Positions 1 to 6,144 of a DNA stretch of 7,839 nucleotides are shown in pieces. Origin of the DNA: an uncultured Planctomycetaceae bacterium (GTDB lineage Bacteria; Planctomycetota; Planctomycetia; Pirellulales; Pirellulaceae); contig CAIYOB010001562.1 in assembly GCA_903927685.1 (NCBI GenBank), forward strand, positions 1-7,839, written 5' to 3'. The notes below the pieces were generated by a model. That model was not told the DNA's origin and searched no databases. It was given only the letters and a program-made list of their open reading frames with translations. Both the position numbers and the translations under genes were made by a program. Every line of letters starts with the position of its first letter. Position 1 is the stretch's first letter.

Positions 1-231
1 AACAACTGCACCACGAACATCGTCGCCCACGTCAATCGGGTGCAACCGGGGCGCGTACCCCTGAATGTCGGAACATTGCTGCCCGGCTATGCGGATCGGC
101 TGGCTTACGACCTGGGGCTCCTTGACACCCAGTTGCCGTTTGAGAAGCTGAAGCGTCAAGCCAAGATCGATCGCGTGGCAGCACGCTACGCGGAGGAAGC
201 GGATTTCTCGCAACGGATTCGACAGCGGTAG
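1..231 (+). CDS. C-terminal part of a DUF4105 / Lnb N-terminal-domain-like protein (5' end outside window)
   Basis: The frame is open from base 1 to a TAG at 229-231, giving 76 residues. The gene starts before the window; the in-frame GTG at 40 is internal, not the start. The fragment opens with NNCTTNIVAHVN and continues with LLPGYADRLAYDLGLLDTQL and PFEKLKRQAKIDRVA. An Asn-Cys-Thr-Thr motif followed by a PGY...LGLLDT...PFEELRRR-like stretch is how I remember the C-terminal part of DUF4105 (Lnb N-terminal periplasmic domain) proteins. I recall these as papain/NlpC-P60-like, with the Cys of NCTT as the likely nucleophile (Cys3 of the fragment). They are usually membrane or periplasmic proteins of unknown substrate. 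The end is rich in charged residues (RYAEEADFSQRIRQR), as expected for a C-terminus. It is probably co-transcribed with the biotin ligase 43 bases downstream. The family call is from motif memory, and the missing N-terminus prevents a domain check. Confidence 0.65.
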   Translation, partial: NNCTTNIVAHVNRVQPGRVPLNVGTLLPGYADRLAYDLGLLDTQLPFEKLKRQAKIDRVAARYAEEADFSQRIRQR

Positions 232-262
232 GAATTCGTTGAGTCGCTAGGTCGAAGAGAAT

Positions 263-269
263 GGGAGGA
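263..269 (+). promoter_or_regulatory. Shine-Dalgarno site that fixes the TTG start of the biotin ligase
   Basis: GGGAGGA lies 5 bases before the TTG at 275-277. An in-frame TAG at 248-250 closes the frame upstream, and no ATG or GTG lies in frame between that stop and 275, so TTG 275 is the first possible start. The out-of-frame ATG at 261 overlaps the site and gives only a 74-codon shadow frame. The alternative start is the in-frame ATG at 317, which has no purine-rich site of similar quality. Confidence 0.7.
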
Positions 270-274
270 CTGGA

Positions 275-1117
275 TTGGGGGGCGAATTTGACTTGCCGCG
301 GATTGGGGCGGAGCCGATGGTGGCGGAGATTGCCTATCGCCTGGAAGTTGGCTCGACGAACGACTGGGCTCTGGAATTGGCACGCGAAGGCGGCCATCCG
401 TTGCCCTTGTTGGTCCTCGCCACACGGCAGACCCAGGGGCGTGGCCGGGGAGCCAACCGCTGGTGGTCGGCGGACGGCGGGTTGACGTTTTCGCTGTTGC
501 TGGACACTCGCCGGGTGCTGCCCGCCCCGGACGCGCTGCCGCAACTGGCGTTAGTTGCCGGGCTGAGCGTCTGTGAGGCACTAGCACCGTTGGCCGCGGG
601 GCACGAAATCCGGCTGAAATGGCCGAACGACGTGCTGCTTGGCCGGCACAAGGTTTGCGGAATCCTGGTCGAATCGCCGGCGAATCCGCCCGAGCGCTGC
701 GTGATCGGCATCGGCATCAACGTGAACAACTCGTTCTCAGAGGCTCCGGAGGAATTGCGGCGCCGGGCGGCTTCCCTGGTCGATGCCACGGGACGCCGAG
801 CGGACCTCACCAACGTTCTGGTCCAGGTCTTACGCCGATTAGCGGATCGGTTCGAGCGATTCCAGGCTGGTTCCCTGGCCTTGAGCGCCGCGTGCCGTCC
901 TTGGTGCTGCTTGACTGGCAGGACCATTGCCATCGCGACGGGGAAGTGTCGAGTCGAGGGACAATGCCTCGGCATTGACAACGGCGGTGCCTTGAACATC
1001 CGCACCCCGCAATCCGACAGGCGACTATTCTCCGGTGTGGTGGAGTCCGTCGGCTGGGATGAGCGAAGCGTACCCGAGGCATCGCCGTTTTGCCACGATG
1101 CCATCGAGGTTTCGTGA
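275..1117 (+). CDS. birA: Biotin--[acetyl-CoA-carboxylase] ligase, monofunctional (no DNA-binding domain)
   Basis: This cytoplasmic enzyme activates biotin with ATP to biotinyl-AMP and transfers it to the target lysine of biotin carboxyl carrier proteins, here presumably of acetyl-CoA carboxylase and other biotin carboxylases. The 280 residues show the family motifs in order: GSTND at 26-30; the biotin/adenylate loop RQTQGRGRGANRWWS at 51-65 with the GRGR core; KWPND at 115-119; K126 and GILVES at 129-134; and IGIGINVN at 144-151. A C-terminal SH3-like domain follows (GIDNGGAL at 233-240, then FSGVVESVG). The catalytic domain begins almost at the N-terminus, so the winged-helix repressor domain of E. 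coli BirA is absent and no role in repressing biotin genes is expected. About 20 residues trail beyond the usual end. The start is TTG, supported by a strong Shine-Dalgarno site. It probably shares a transcript with the DUF4105-like gene upstream and faces DUF4914 tail to tail. The function is secure; the exact start is less so. Confidence 0.93.
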   Translation: MGGEFDLPRIGAEPMVAEIAYRLEVGSTNDWALELAREGGHPLPLLVLATRQTQGRGRGANRWWSADGGLTFSLLLDTRRVLPAPDALPQLALVAGLSVCEALAPLAAGHEIRLKWPNDVLLGRHKVCGILVESPANPPERCVIGIGINVNNSFSEAPEELRRRAASLVDATGRRADLTNVLVQVLRRLADRFERFQAGSLALSAACRPWCCLTGRTIAIATGKCRVEGQCLGIDNGGALNIRTPQSDRRLFSGVVESVGWDERSVPEASPFCHDAIEVS

Positions 1118-1284
1118 GGGCTGAATGTCGAAGGCGTCTGAGAGCGACTGTATCGCCCCCGAGAAGCAAGTACCTGGGCTCGCCACTCGTACCTCGCAGC
1201 ACAACCTCGCGCACGTAACCGCAGTGCCTGACTTTGACAAACCACACACGTCAGTGGATTCGATCGAGCCTTGGTCCCCGCCAC
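1118..1284. other. Convergent intergenic gap with no recognisable terminator
   Basis: These 167 bases separate two genes that converge (birA on +, DUF4914 on -), so a bidirectional terminator would be expected. I looked for a GC-rich stem followed by a T-run on either strand and found none; only scattered 4-5 base complementarities such as CTGAC...GTCAG are present. Open frames crossing the gap on both strands (for example 1025-1288 on - and 1125-1385 on +) have no family-like motifs or start signals and look accidental. Termination may be Rho-dependent. Confidence 0.4.
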
Positions 1285-3204
1285 TCACCTGCGCCGCAAG
1301 GGCAGGCGGTGCTCCTCAACGAATACGTCCTGCGGCATCAGGCTTTCCAGATCACCAAGGGTGCCGTTGTCGAGGCAGCACTTGATGATGTGTCGGCCCA
1401 GCGGATCCAGATCGGGCTCGAGGTATTGGGGCAACTCGCGGTGGAAGAACTGGTACAGCAGTTCGGCGCCGGCGTCGTAACCTTCGAGTCCCAGTTCGGG
1501 CTGGGTCTGCGTTTCCAGGAACCAGTGCGGGACCGCCGTGCCCTCGATCTGCATCGAGTTCATGGCGTACCCCAACAGCGGGCAACGCGCTGGCGTGATC
1601 TGGTCACGGCGGAACCGAGCGCCGCTGCGGCGGGCCAGGTACTCGCGGGCCAGCCACTGCGGCGTAAAGCCCATCTCCCAGACGCCGACGTGCTGGTTGG
1701 GCACCAGGATGTGCCGCGTCTTCGTCGTTTGCTGGATCTGGCGGAGCAGTAGATTCGCCTGGGTCACCCGGCGGCCCGTCGCGAACGGCCAGAACGAGCC
1801 AACGCCTTCGCTGCTCATGTGCTCGGATTCCGTGATGCTGGGATTCGCATGCCCGCGGGGCGAGACCAACCGCCACAGCCACGCCAGCGCCGGGGGCAGG
1901 ATGTGCAGCAGTCCCAGGATGCCGTAATTGGGCTGCTCGCGCGAACTGGGCGGCGTGCGAATGCCAAAGCTGCGGACATCGACGGGGACCGGGTCGTCAA
2001 CCACGTTGGGCACCAGGCGCCGAGGCATGATGACCCGCGGATTCGGACAGGGCTTGCCCGGCGAATCCTCAGTGTGCTCCCAGATCAAGGCCGTCGCCCC
2101 CGGCTTGCCGTCCAGATTCAGCATCAATAGCGGCTCGGCCGGATGACAGCACAGACCCTCCCAATACGGGTCCGTGCCGTAGTGCGTGATGTGGTTGAAA
2201 CGCAGGAACCACGCATTCTCGGCGTCCATGACGACCAACCGGTCGCCGGCGCCTTGCAGCGACGGGTGGCACAGCGCCATGTCGTCCGACACCGGCCTCA
2301 AATCGCATGTCCGCGGCAGCGACAGCGTACGGCGCTCACCAGTGACCAAGTTGCGTCCCAGCAAGACCAAGCCGTCCGGCTCGCGGTGAATCGGCTCCAG
2401 CATCTCGCTCTTGCCACCCCCGCTGGCCCCCTCGTGCAAAATCGTGACCACATTGTCGTAGGGAGTGACGACCTGGACCGTCGACGCATGCGCGGTCAGC
2501 CAACCTTCCTGCTCGCCTTGATGGATCAGCACCCCGTACGCACCTTTCTTGGCGCTGGGACCGGGGTACAGGTTGTACGCAAAGATCTCGTGCAGATCGT
2601 TGTGGCGGTTGTGGACCACCACCTGCTTGCCATCGAAGTGTGTATGCCGAAACGGCGGTGCGATATAGAGAATCGCCTGTGGCGCAAAATCCAGGGGCAC
2701 CCTGTGGCCGGCGAGCATCTCCTGGAGGTCCGCCAGGGCACCGCAGAAAAATGCCGCATTCTTGGGGCAGACCAGCATGGTCGGATACCCCAACTCCCGT
2801 CCCCCGGTGTACAACGGCAAGATGATCAGTTCTTGCTGCTTCAGCCAATTGAATGTCGCCGCCCGCACTGTGTCAAAGGACTCGCCAAATCGGTCCTTAT
2901 ACTGCGGTTTATCCGACGGCTGGTCGTCCGCCACCACCAAACACTCCGGCTCCCGACGGCGCATGTAGGCTTCCGTGTAATTAACGGAAAGGCCATTCTT
3001 ACAACGGGTTACGATGGCTTCGGCAACCCGGCCGCGTCCCGGAACCTCGTAGCTGACCTCGTAGGTTTGCGCAGTTCTGTCGCCCCCCATCGCCAGATCG
3101 AGCAGCGTCTGGCGGTCCCGCGGGACAACATACCCCGGGCAATGGGCCAGCAGTTCCTTGACCTCTTCAGGCAGCGACATTTCTTGAAAGTGGCGTTCTA
3201 GCAT
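1285..3204 (-). CDS. DUF4914 family protein; divergent PEP carboxykinase-like P-loop enzyme (inferred)
   Basis: This is a 639-residue soluble protein with no signal peptide or membrane segment. I recognise it as DUF4914, which has no assigned function that I know of. It carries a P-loop GASGGGKS at 259-266 followed by E267, and an acidic SDD at 306-308. By eye, its landmarks fall in the same order as in animal GTP-dependent PEP carboxykinase recalled from memory: RRRE near 82-85, KK at 219-220, EGWLxxH at 233-239, the P-loop, VSDDMA at 305-310, MDAEN at 326-330, PCPNPR at 385-390, VPVD at 406-409, FGIR at 413-416, SSEG at 464-467 and a C-terminal LPQYLEPDLD at 591-600. The length also fits (about 620 for that family). 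K220, H239 and D307 would be the metal ligands, K265 and S266 the phosphate contacts, and N388 and R390 the substrate/phosphate contacts. The YGGN loop and the guanine-stacking residues are not conserved. The ATG is preceded by GGAG at 3212-3215 (7-base spacing). A 185-base gap to the NapH-NapG gene suggests its own promoter. The family call is firm; any reaction is inference. Confidence 0.85.
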   Translation of the reverse strand: MLERHFQEMSLPEEVKELLAHCPGYVVPRDRQTLLDLAMGGDRTAQTYEVSYEVPGRGRVAEAIVTRCKNGLSVNYTEAYMRRREPECLVVADDQPSDKPQYKDRFGESFDTVRAATFNWLKQQELIILPLYTGGRELGYPTMLVCPKNAAFFCGALADLQEMLAGHRVPLDFAPQAILYIAPPFRHTHFDGKQVVVHNRHNDLHEIFAYNLYPGPSAKKGAYGVLIHQGEQEGWLTAHASTVQVVTPYDNVVTILHEGASGGGKSEMLEPIHREPDGLVLLGRNLVTGERRTLSLPRTCDLRPVSDDMALCHPSLQGAGDRLVVMDAENAWFLRFNHITHYGTDPYWEGLCCHPAEPLLMLNLDGKPGATALIWEHTEDSPGKPCPNPRVIMPRRLVPNVVDDPVPVDVRSFGIRTPPSSREQPNYGILGLLHILPPALAWLWRLVSPRGHANPSITESEHMSSEGVGSFWPFATGRRVTQANLLLRQIQQTTKTRHILVPNQHVGVWEMGFTPQWLAREYLARRSGARFRRDQITPARCPLLGYAMNSMQIEGTAVPHWFLETQTQPELGLEGYDAGAELLYQFFHRELPQYLEPDLDPLGRHIIKCCLDNGTLGDLESLMPQDVFVEEHRLPLRRR

Positions 3205-3219
3205 GCTTCTTCTCCAGTC

Positions 3220-3241
3220 GACGATGGATCGTCATAGTGTA
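3220..3241 (-). promoter_or_regulatory. Possible extended -10 promoter with overlapping palindrome upstream of DUF4914
   Basis: On the - strand TGC-TACACT (3244-3236) resembles an extended -10 element. Two bases after it comes the perfect inverted repeat GACGAT-gg-ATCGTC (3233-3220), which would cover the expected transcription start near 3229. The gene's Shine-Dalgarno site and ATG follow at 3215-3202. No convincing -35 element is visible, and planctomycete promoters are poorly defined, so this is a candidate only. The palindrome could be an operator, or chance in GC-rich DNA. Confidence 0.25.
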
Positions 3242-3389
3242 GCACACAGGCAAGCTCCGTCCCCCTGCTTTGTAGCGGCATGGGGCAACGAATAACGACA
3301 CGAGGCGCCTGGTCTTGGTCCGCGGACGGAATCGTCCAGTTCGAAGCGGTGCCAAGGTCGACAATCGGCCGACGCGAGCGCAGCCCGCC

Positions 3390-5102
3390 TCAGCGCGGAT
3401 TCGCATACGGGTCGTCGCTGGCGGCGGATTCGCCGAGCGGGACCTCGCCTGGCGCGACGGGGATCGCCTGGTACTCCCCGCGGCTCTCATTGGAGCTCAG
3501 GACGCGGATCCCGGGATGGTCCGTGAGCGGGCACTTGTTTTCGCAGATGCCGCAACCGATGCAGCGACTGGGGTCCACGCGCGGCTGCTTGACAACCGCC
3601 TTCTGGCCGTTGCGAGCCAGCACTTCAACCTCGACCACGTAGATCGCCTTATCATGAACCGGACAATGCTCCTCGCAGACGATACACTCCCGGCCATACG
3701 CGTAGGGTATGCATCGCGTCACATCGAACGACGCCAAGCCGATCCGCACTTCTTTCTTCCGCTCCACCGTCAACGGCTGAATGGCCTCGGTCGGGCAGAT
3801 GTGGGTACAGGCGGTACATTCAGACTCGCACCACCCCAAGCGAGGAACCAACCGCGGCGTCCACAGGCCTTCCAGTCCGGCTTCCCACATGGCCGGCTGC
3901 AAACCGTGAGTCGGGCAAATCTTGAGGCACATCCCGCAAGCGGTGCAGCGTGCCAGAAACTCGCGTTCCGGCAGCGAACCGGGCGGGCGAATCAGGTTCT
4001 CCTGCGGCAGCGCTCCGCGGGCTTGCGGCGCGATTCGCAACAAACACAGCCCGGCGACTCCGCCGAGCGCGGCGCCGCAGACCGCACGCCGCGAAACATC
4101 CGGGCCCGCAGTCGCCGGTTCTCGGCGCCAGGGCCAAACCATGGTGAACCGCAACGCGTCGCGGCGGCACGAGTCGGTGCAATTCAGACAGCCCAGGCAC
4201 TCCGCCGCCTTCCACTGCTGGCCCGGCGCGGCAGACGCACCTCCGTGACAGGACATGCCGCACAAATCACAACTATTGCAGTTATCCGTCTGGACGGCCC
4301 GCCGCACCAGCGGTCGCCACGCGAGGATCCCCAGCAGCGCGCCCAGCGGACACAGATAGCGGCACCAGAACCGTGGCCGGTAGCGGTTCAAGGCGAGGGT
4401 CACCAGGAAGAATCCCAGGATTAGCCCGCCGCCCAGGAACGTGTGTGTGCCCAATCCGAACACGCGATCCCGCAGGAACTCGTACGCCGGCTCGCTGGCG
4501 TAATCCCGCGTCCACCGGTGCACCGGCTCGACGATCGGCCGAATCGCAGCCGGCGCGGTTTCGGGGTCGTAGTGGTAGATCGCCGTCGAAGGCGACTGGA
4601 CGCTCCACTGAACGACCGGCACCAAGGCCGTCGTGGTCGTGCGGTATAGCAGGACGAGCGGATCGAAGATCGTGCCCCAGTGGCTGCCAAACAGGGCCAT
4701 CACCAGCAAGGCGGCTAACAGCAGGTACTTGGTCCGTTGCCACGGGGACCAGTGTTCGCGCCGGCGACGATCGGGCCAAATCCAGAACAACACCCGTCCC
4801 GCGATCGCGTGCAGCGTGCCGAGCGGACACAGCCAGCCGCAGAAGACCCGGCCCAGGACCAGCGTCAACACAACCACCAGCAGCGATCCCAACAGCAGTC
4901 CCGGCACGGCATGGGCGGACAACGCAGTCGCGATCAACAGCAAGGGATCAAGCCCGAAGAACGCTTTGAGCCACGGGCTGGGGACCTGCCCACCGCTGCC
5001 GGCCTGGGCCGCGACGACTAGCCCGAAGAAGGCCAGCAACAGCACAAGCTGGACCGAACGGCGTAACGTGACCCAACGCCACACGGAGCGGAAATGGAAC
5101 AT
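3390..5102 (-). CDS. NapH-NapG fusion: polyferredoxin membrane protein with internal Tat-like segment
   Basis: The 570 residues are two proteins in one chain. Residues 1-320 are NapH/MauN/NosR-like, with hydrophobic segments near 17-33, 66-84, 127-140 and 220-238 and the paired motifs C88-x3-C92-P and C247-x3-C251-P. Two 4Fe-4S sites follow: C275/C278/C281/C285 and C302/C305/C308/C312. Residues 337-358 are a twin-arginine motif (SRR at 337-339) plus a hydrophobic stretch. Residues 371-535 are NapG-like: RPPG at 372-375, then C386/C389/C392/C396, C425/C429/C432/C436, C464/C473/C476/C480 and C514/C517/C520/C524. In nap systems NapH and NapG are separate and pass quinol electrons to periplasmic reductase. 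The fused form would carry electrons from the membrane to an exported NapG-like head (topology inferred). The ATG at 5102-5100 is the first standard start after an in-frame TGA at 5114-5112, but it has no Shine-Dalgarno site. It lies 106 bases after the DUF362 gene, its likely partner. No napA or napB is present in the window. Confidence 0.85.
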   Translation of the reverse strand: MFHFRSVWRWVTLRRSVQLVLLLAFFGLVVAAQAGSGGQVPSPWLKAFFGLDPLLLIATALSAHAVPGLLLGSLLVVVLTLVLGRVFCGWLCPLGTLHAIAGRVLFWIWPDRRRREHWSPWQRTKYLLLAALLVMALFGSHWGTIFDPLVLLYRTTTTALVPVVQWSVQSPSTAIYHYDPETAPAAIRPIVEPVHRWTRDYASEPAYEFLRDRVFGLGTHTFLGGGLILGFFLVTLALNRYRPRFWCRYLCPLGALLGILAWRPLVRRAVQTDNCNSCDLCGMSCHGGASAAPGQQWKAAECLGCLNCTDSCRRDALRFTMVWPWRREPATAGPDVSRRAVCGAALGGVAGLCLLRIAPQARGALPQENLIRPPGSLPEREFLARCTACGMCLKICPTHGLQPAMWEAGLEGLWTPRLVPRLGWCESECTACTHICPTEAIQPLTVERKKEVRIGLASFDVTRCIPYAYGRECIVCEEHCPVHDKAIYVVEVEVLARNGQKAVVKQPRVDPSRCIGCGICENKCPLTDHPGIRVLSSNESRGEYQAIPVAPGEVPLGESAASDDPYANPR

Positions 5103-5105
5103 GGT

Positions 5106-5140
5106 CAGGTGTCAGGGGGCAGGGGGCAGGGGGCAGTAAA
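5106..5140 (+). repeat. G-rich 7-bp tandem repeat (CAGGGGG) just before the NapH-NapG start codon
   Basis: Three perfect CAGGGGG units (5113-5119, 5120-5126, 5127-5133) are flanked by degenerate units CAGGTGT (5106-5112) and CAGTAAA (5134-5140). On the transcribed strand the leader therefore reads as repeated CCCCCTG and ends three bases before the ATG. The array occupies the place where a ribosome-binding site would normally be. With the G-run at 5145-5151, the + strand has four G-tracts of five or more and could fold as a G-quadruplex; the - strand could form an i-motif. Heptamer arrays of this type are known as dispersed repeats in other bacteria (for example cyanobacterial STRR repeats). 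Whether this one is dispersed in its genome cannot be seen here. Confidence 0.8.
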
Positions 5141-5146
5141 TTGCGG

Positions 5147-5177
5147 GGGGGCAGGAAGGGTGCGTCTTCCTGCCCCC
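5147..5177. other. Perfect 12-bp inverted repeat (hairpin) between DUF362 and NapH-NapG genes
   Basis: The left arm GGGGGCAGGAAG (5147-5158) and right arm CTTCCTGCCCCC (5166-5177) are exact reverse complements, separated by the 7-base loop GGTGCGT (5159-5165). The stem starts 31 bases after the DUF362 stop on the - strand. No T-run follows in either direction, so it is not a classical intrinsic terminator. In the mRNA it could slow RNA decay or act as a processing or attenuation site that sets different levels of the two genes. It could also be a small REP-like element. The structure is certain at sequence level; the role is inference. Confidence 0.75.
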
Positions 5178-5208
5178 GGTGCGTACTGATCTTGGGCCGC
5201 TGGCCGGC

Positions 5209-6144
5209 TCACGACACCGCCAGTTCTCGCAACGCGAGCGAACGGTAGTCGATCTTGCCCAATCCGAACTCCTGGCCCTTGGCAATGGTCCCGATCGAGG
5301 CCGGGGCTTGGCCGACAATCTCCGCCCCCCAGGCATCCAGCGCCACAATATCCACCCCGGCTGCCAGGAGGAGCCTGGTCTCGACGTCCTCGAGCTTGCC
5401 GCCCTTGGGACCGTTGGCCTTTAAGATCCGTGTCGCATCCAGGACGCACAGCCGCGGCTTCATGAATCGAGTCAGGTCGGCGACGCTCGGTGCAATCGCC
5501 TGATGGAACGTATTCCGCTTGTCGATGACCCCCATGTAGTTCTTCATGCACATCGTCAAGCCGGCCAAGCGGTGATGCTTGACCACGGGGACATTGATCA
5601 CCAAGTCGGCGTCGATGATCTCCGGATAGACGGGGATCGTCTTGACCGCCTCGCCGTCAATCTTGGCCTCTTTGAACCGCGTCCGGTCCAGAAATACGAC
5701 CTTGGCTCCCAACTGCCGGGCGGCAGCAGCAATGCCGCTGGCCTCGTAGGTCTTCTCCGCCACATCGCACGGATTGTCGCCGATCTTGACGGTCTTGGCG
5801 CCGGCGTCGAAGCACAGGCGTATGATCGTGGCCACCACGTCCGGGTTCGTGTTGGCGGCCTGTTCGGGCGTCCGGTCCCAGCCGATGTTCGGCTTGACCC
5901 AGACCACGTCGCCTTGCTTGACGAATCGTTTCATGCCGCCCAACGCGGCGATTGCCTGCTCGGTCAGTTTCACGGCCACGTTCTGCATGGCGCCCGCGGC
6001 ATCCGGCTTGGCCCCGCTCCATTTGGCGATGGTCATGTCGGCAGGCTGGGCAGCCGCCTGTGCCAACAGCAGGTCGGGACGTGCCGCAGTCAGACCCGCC
6101 GCTGCTGAACTAATCAGGAATTGCCGTCGAGAATGATCAAACAT
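5209..6144 (-). CDS. DUF362 domain protein, Tat-exported
   Basis: This 311-residue protein starts with a twin-arginine signal: SRRQFL at 5-10, a hydrophobic Ala/Leu stretch at 11-28 and a likely cleavage site after the AQA near 28-30. It is therefore expected to be exported folded, probably with a cofactor. The remainder fits DUF362: VWVKPNIGWDR at 81-91, NTNPDVV at 98-104, GAKTVKIGDNP at 115-125, and the signature DLVINVPVVKHH at 180-191 followed by LTMCMKNYMGVID at 196-208, then VLDATRILKANGP at 234-246. The family's reaction is unknown to me. Many relatives carry a fused ferredoxin domain; this one has none, and its few cysteines form no 4Fe-4S motif, which makes the adjacent polyferredoxin a natural electron partner. 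The ATG at 6144-6142 has an excellent Shine-Dalgarno GGGAGGT (6158-6152, 7-base spacing). It lies 151 bases after the Gfo/Idh gene on the same strand. Confidence 0.88.
   Translation of the reverse strand: MFDHSRRQFLISSAAAGLTAARPDLLLAQAAAQPADMTIAKWSGAKPDAAGAMQNVAVKLTEQAIAALGGMKRFVKQGDVVWVKPNIGWDRTPEQAANTNPDVVATIIRLCFDAGAKTVKIGDNPCDVAEKTYEASGIAAAARQLGAKVVFLDRTRFKEAKIDGEAVKTIPVYPEIIDADLVINVPVVKHHRLAGLTMCMKNYMGVIDKRNTFHQAIAPSVADLTRFMKPRLCVLDATRILKANGPKGGKLEDVETRLLLAAGVDIVALDAWGAEIVGQAPASIGTIAKGQEFGLGKIDYRSLALRELAVS

Noticed and set aside
334..1284. Long open frame of 316 codons on the - strand opposite birA
   Set aside because: It is a shadow of birA. It has no recognisable motifs and an Arg/Ser/Pro-rich composition typical of antisense frames in GC-rich DNA, while the + strand frame carries all the biotin-ligase motifs.
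2143..3201. 352-codon open frame on the + strand opposite DUF4914
   Set aside because: It is an antisense shadow rich in Arg, Gln, Val and His without any family motif; the - strand encodes the coherent DUF4914 protein.
3304..3345. Palindromes GGCGCC and TCCGCGGA in the NapHG/DUF4914 gap as a terminator or operator
   Set aside because: They are short, self-complementary restriction-type sequences expected by chance in this composition; they have no loop, no T-run and no repeated copy nearby.
3315..4424. 369-codon open frame on the + strand opposite the NapH-NapG gene
   Set aside because: The translation is Arg/Gln/Ala-rich with no domain. The - strand carries regularly spaced cysteine clusters that cannot be accidental.
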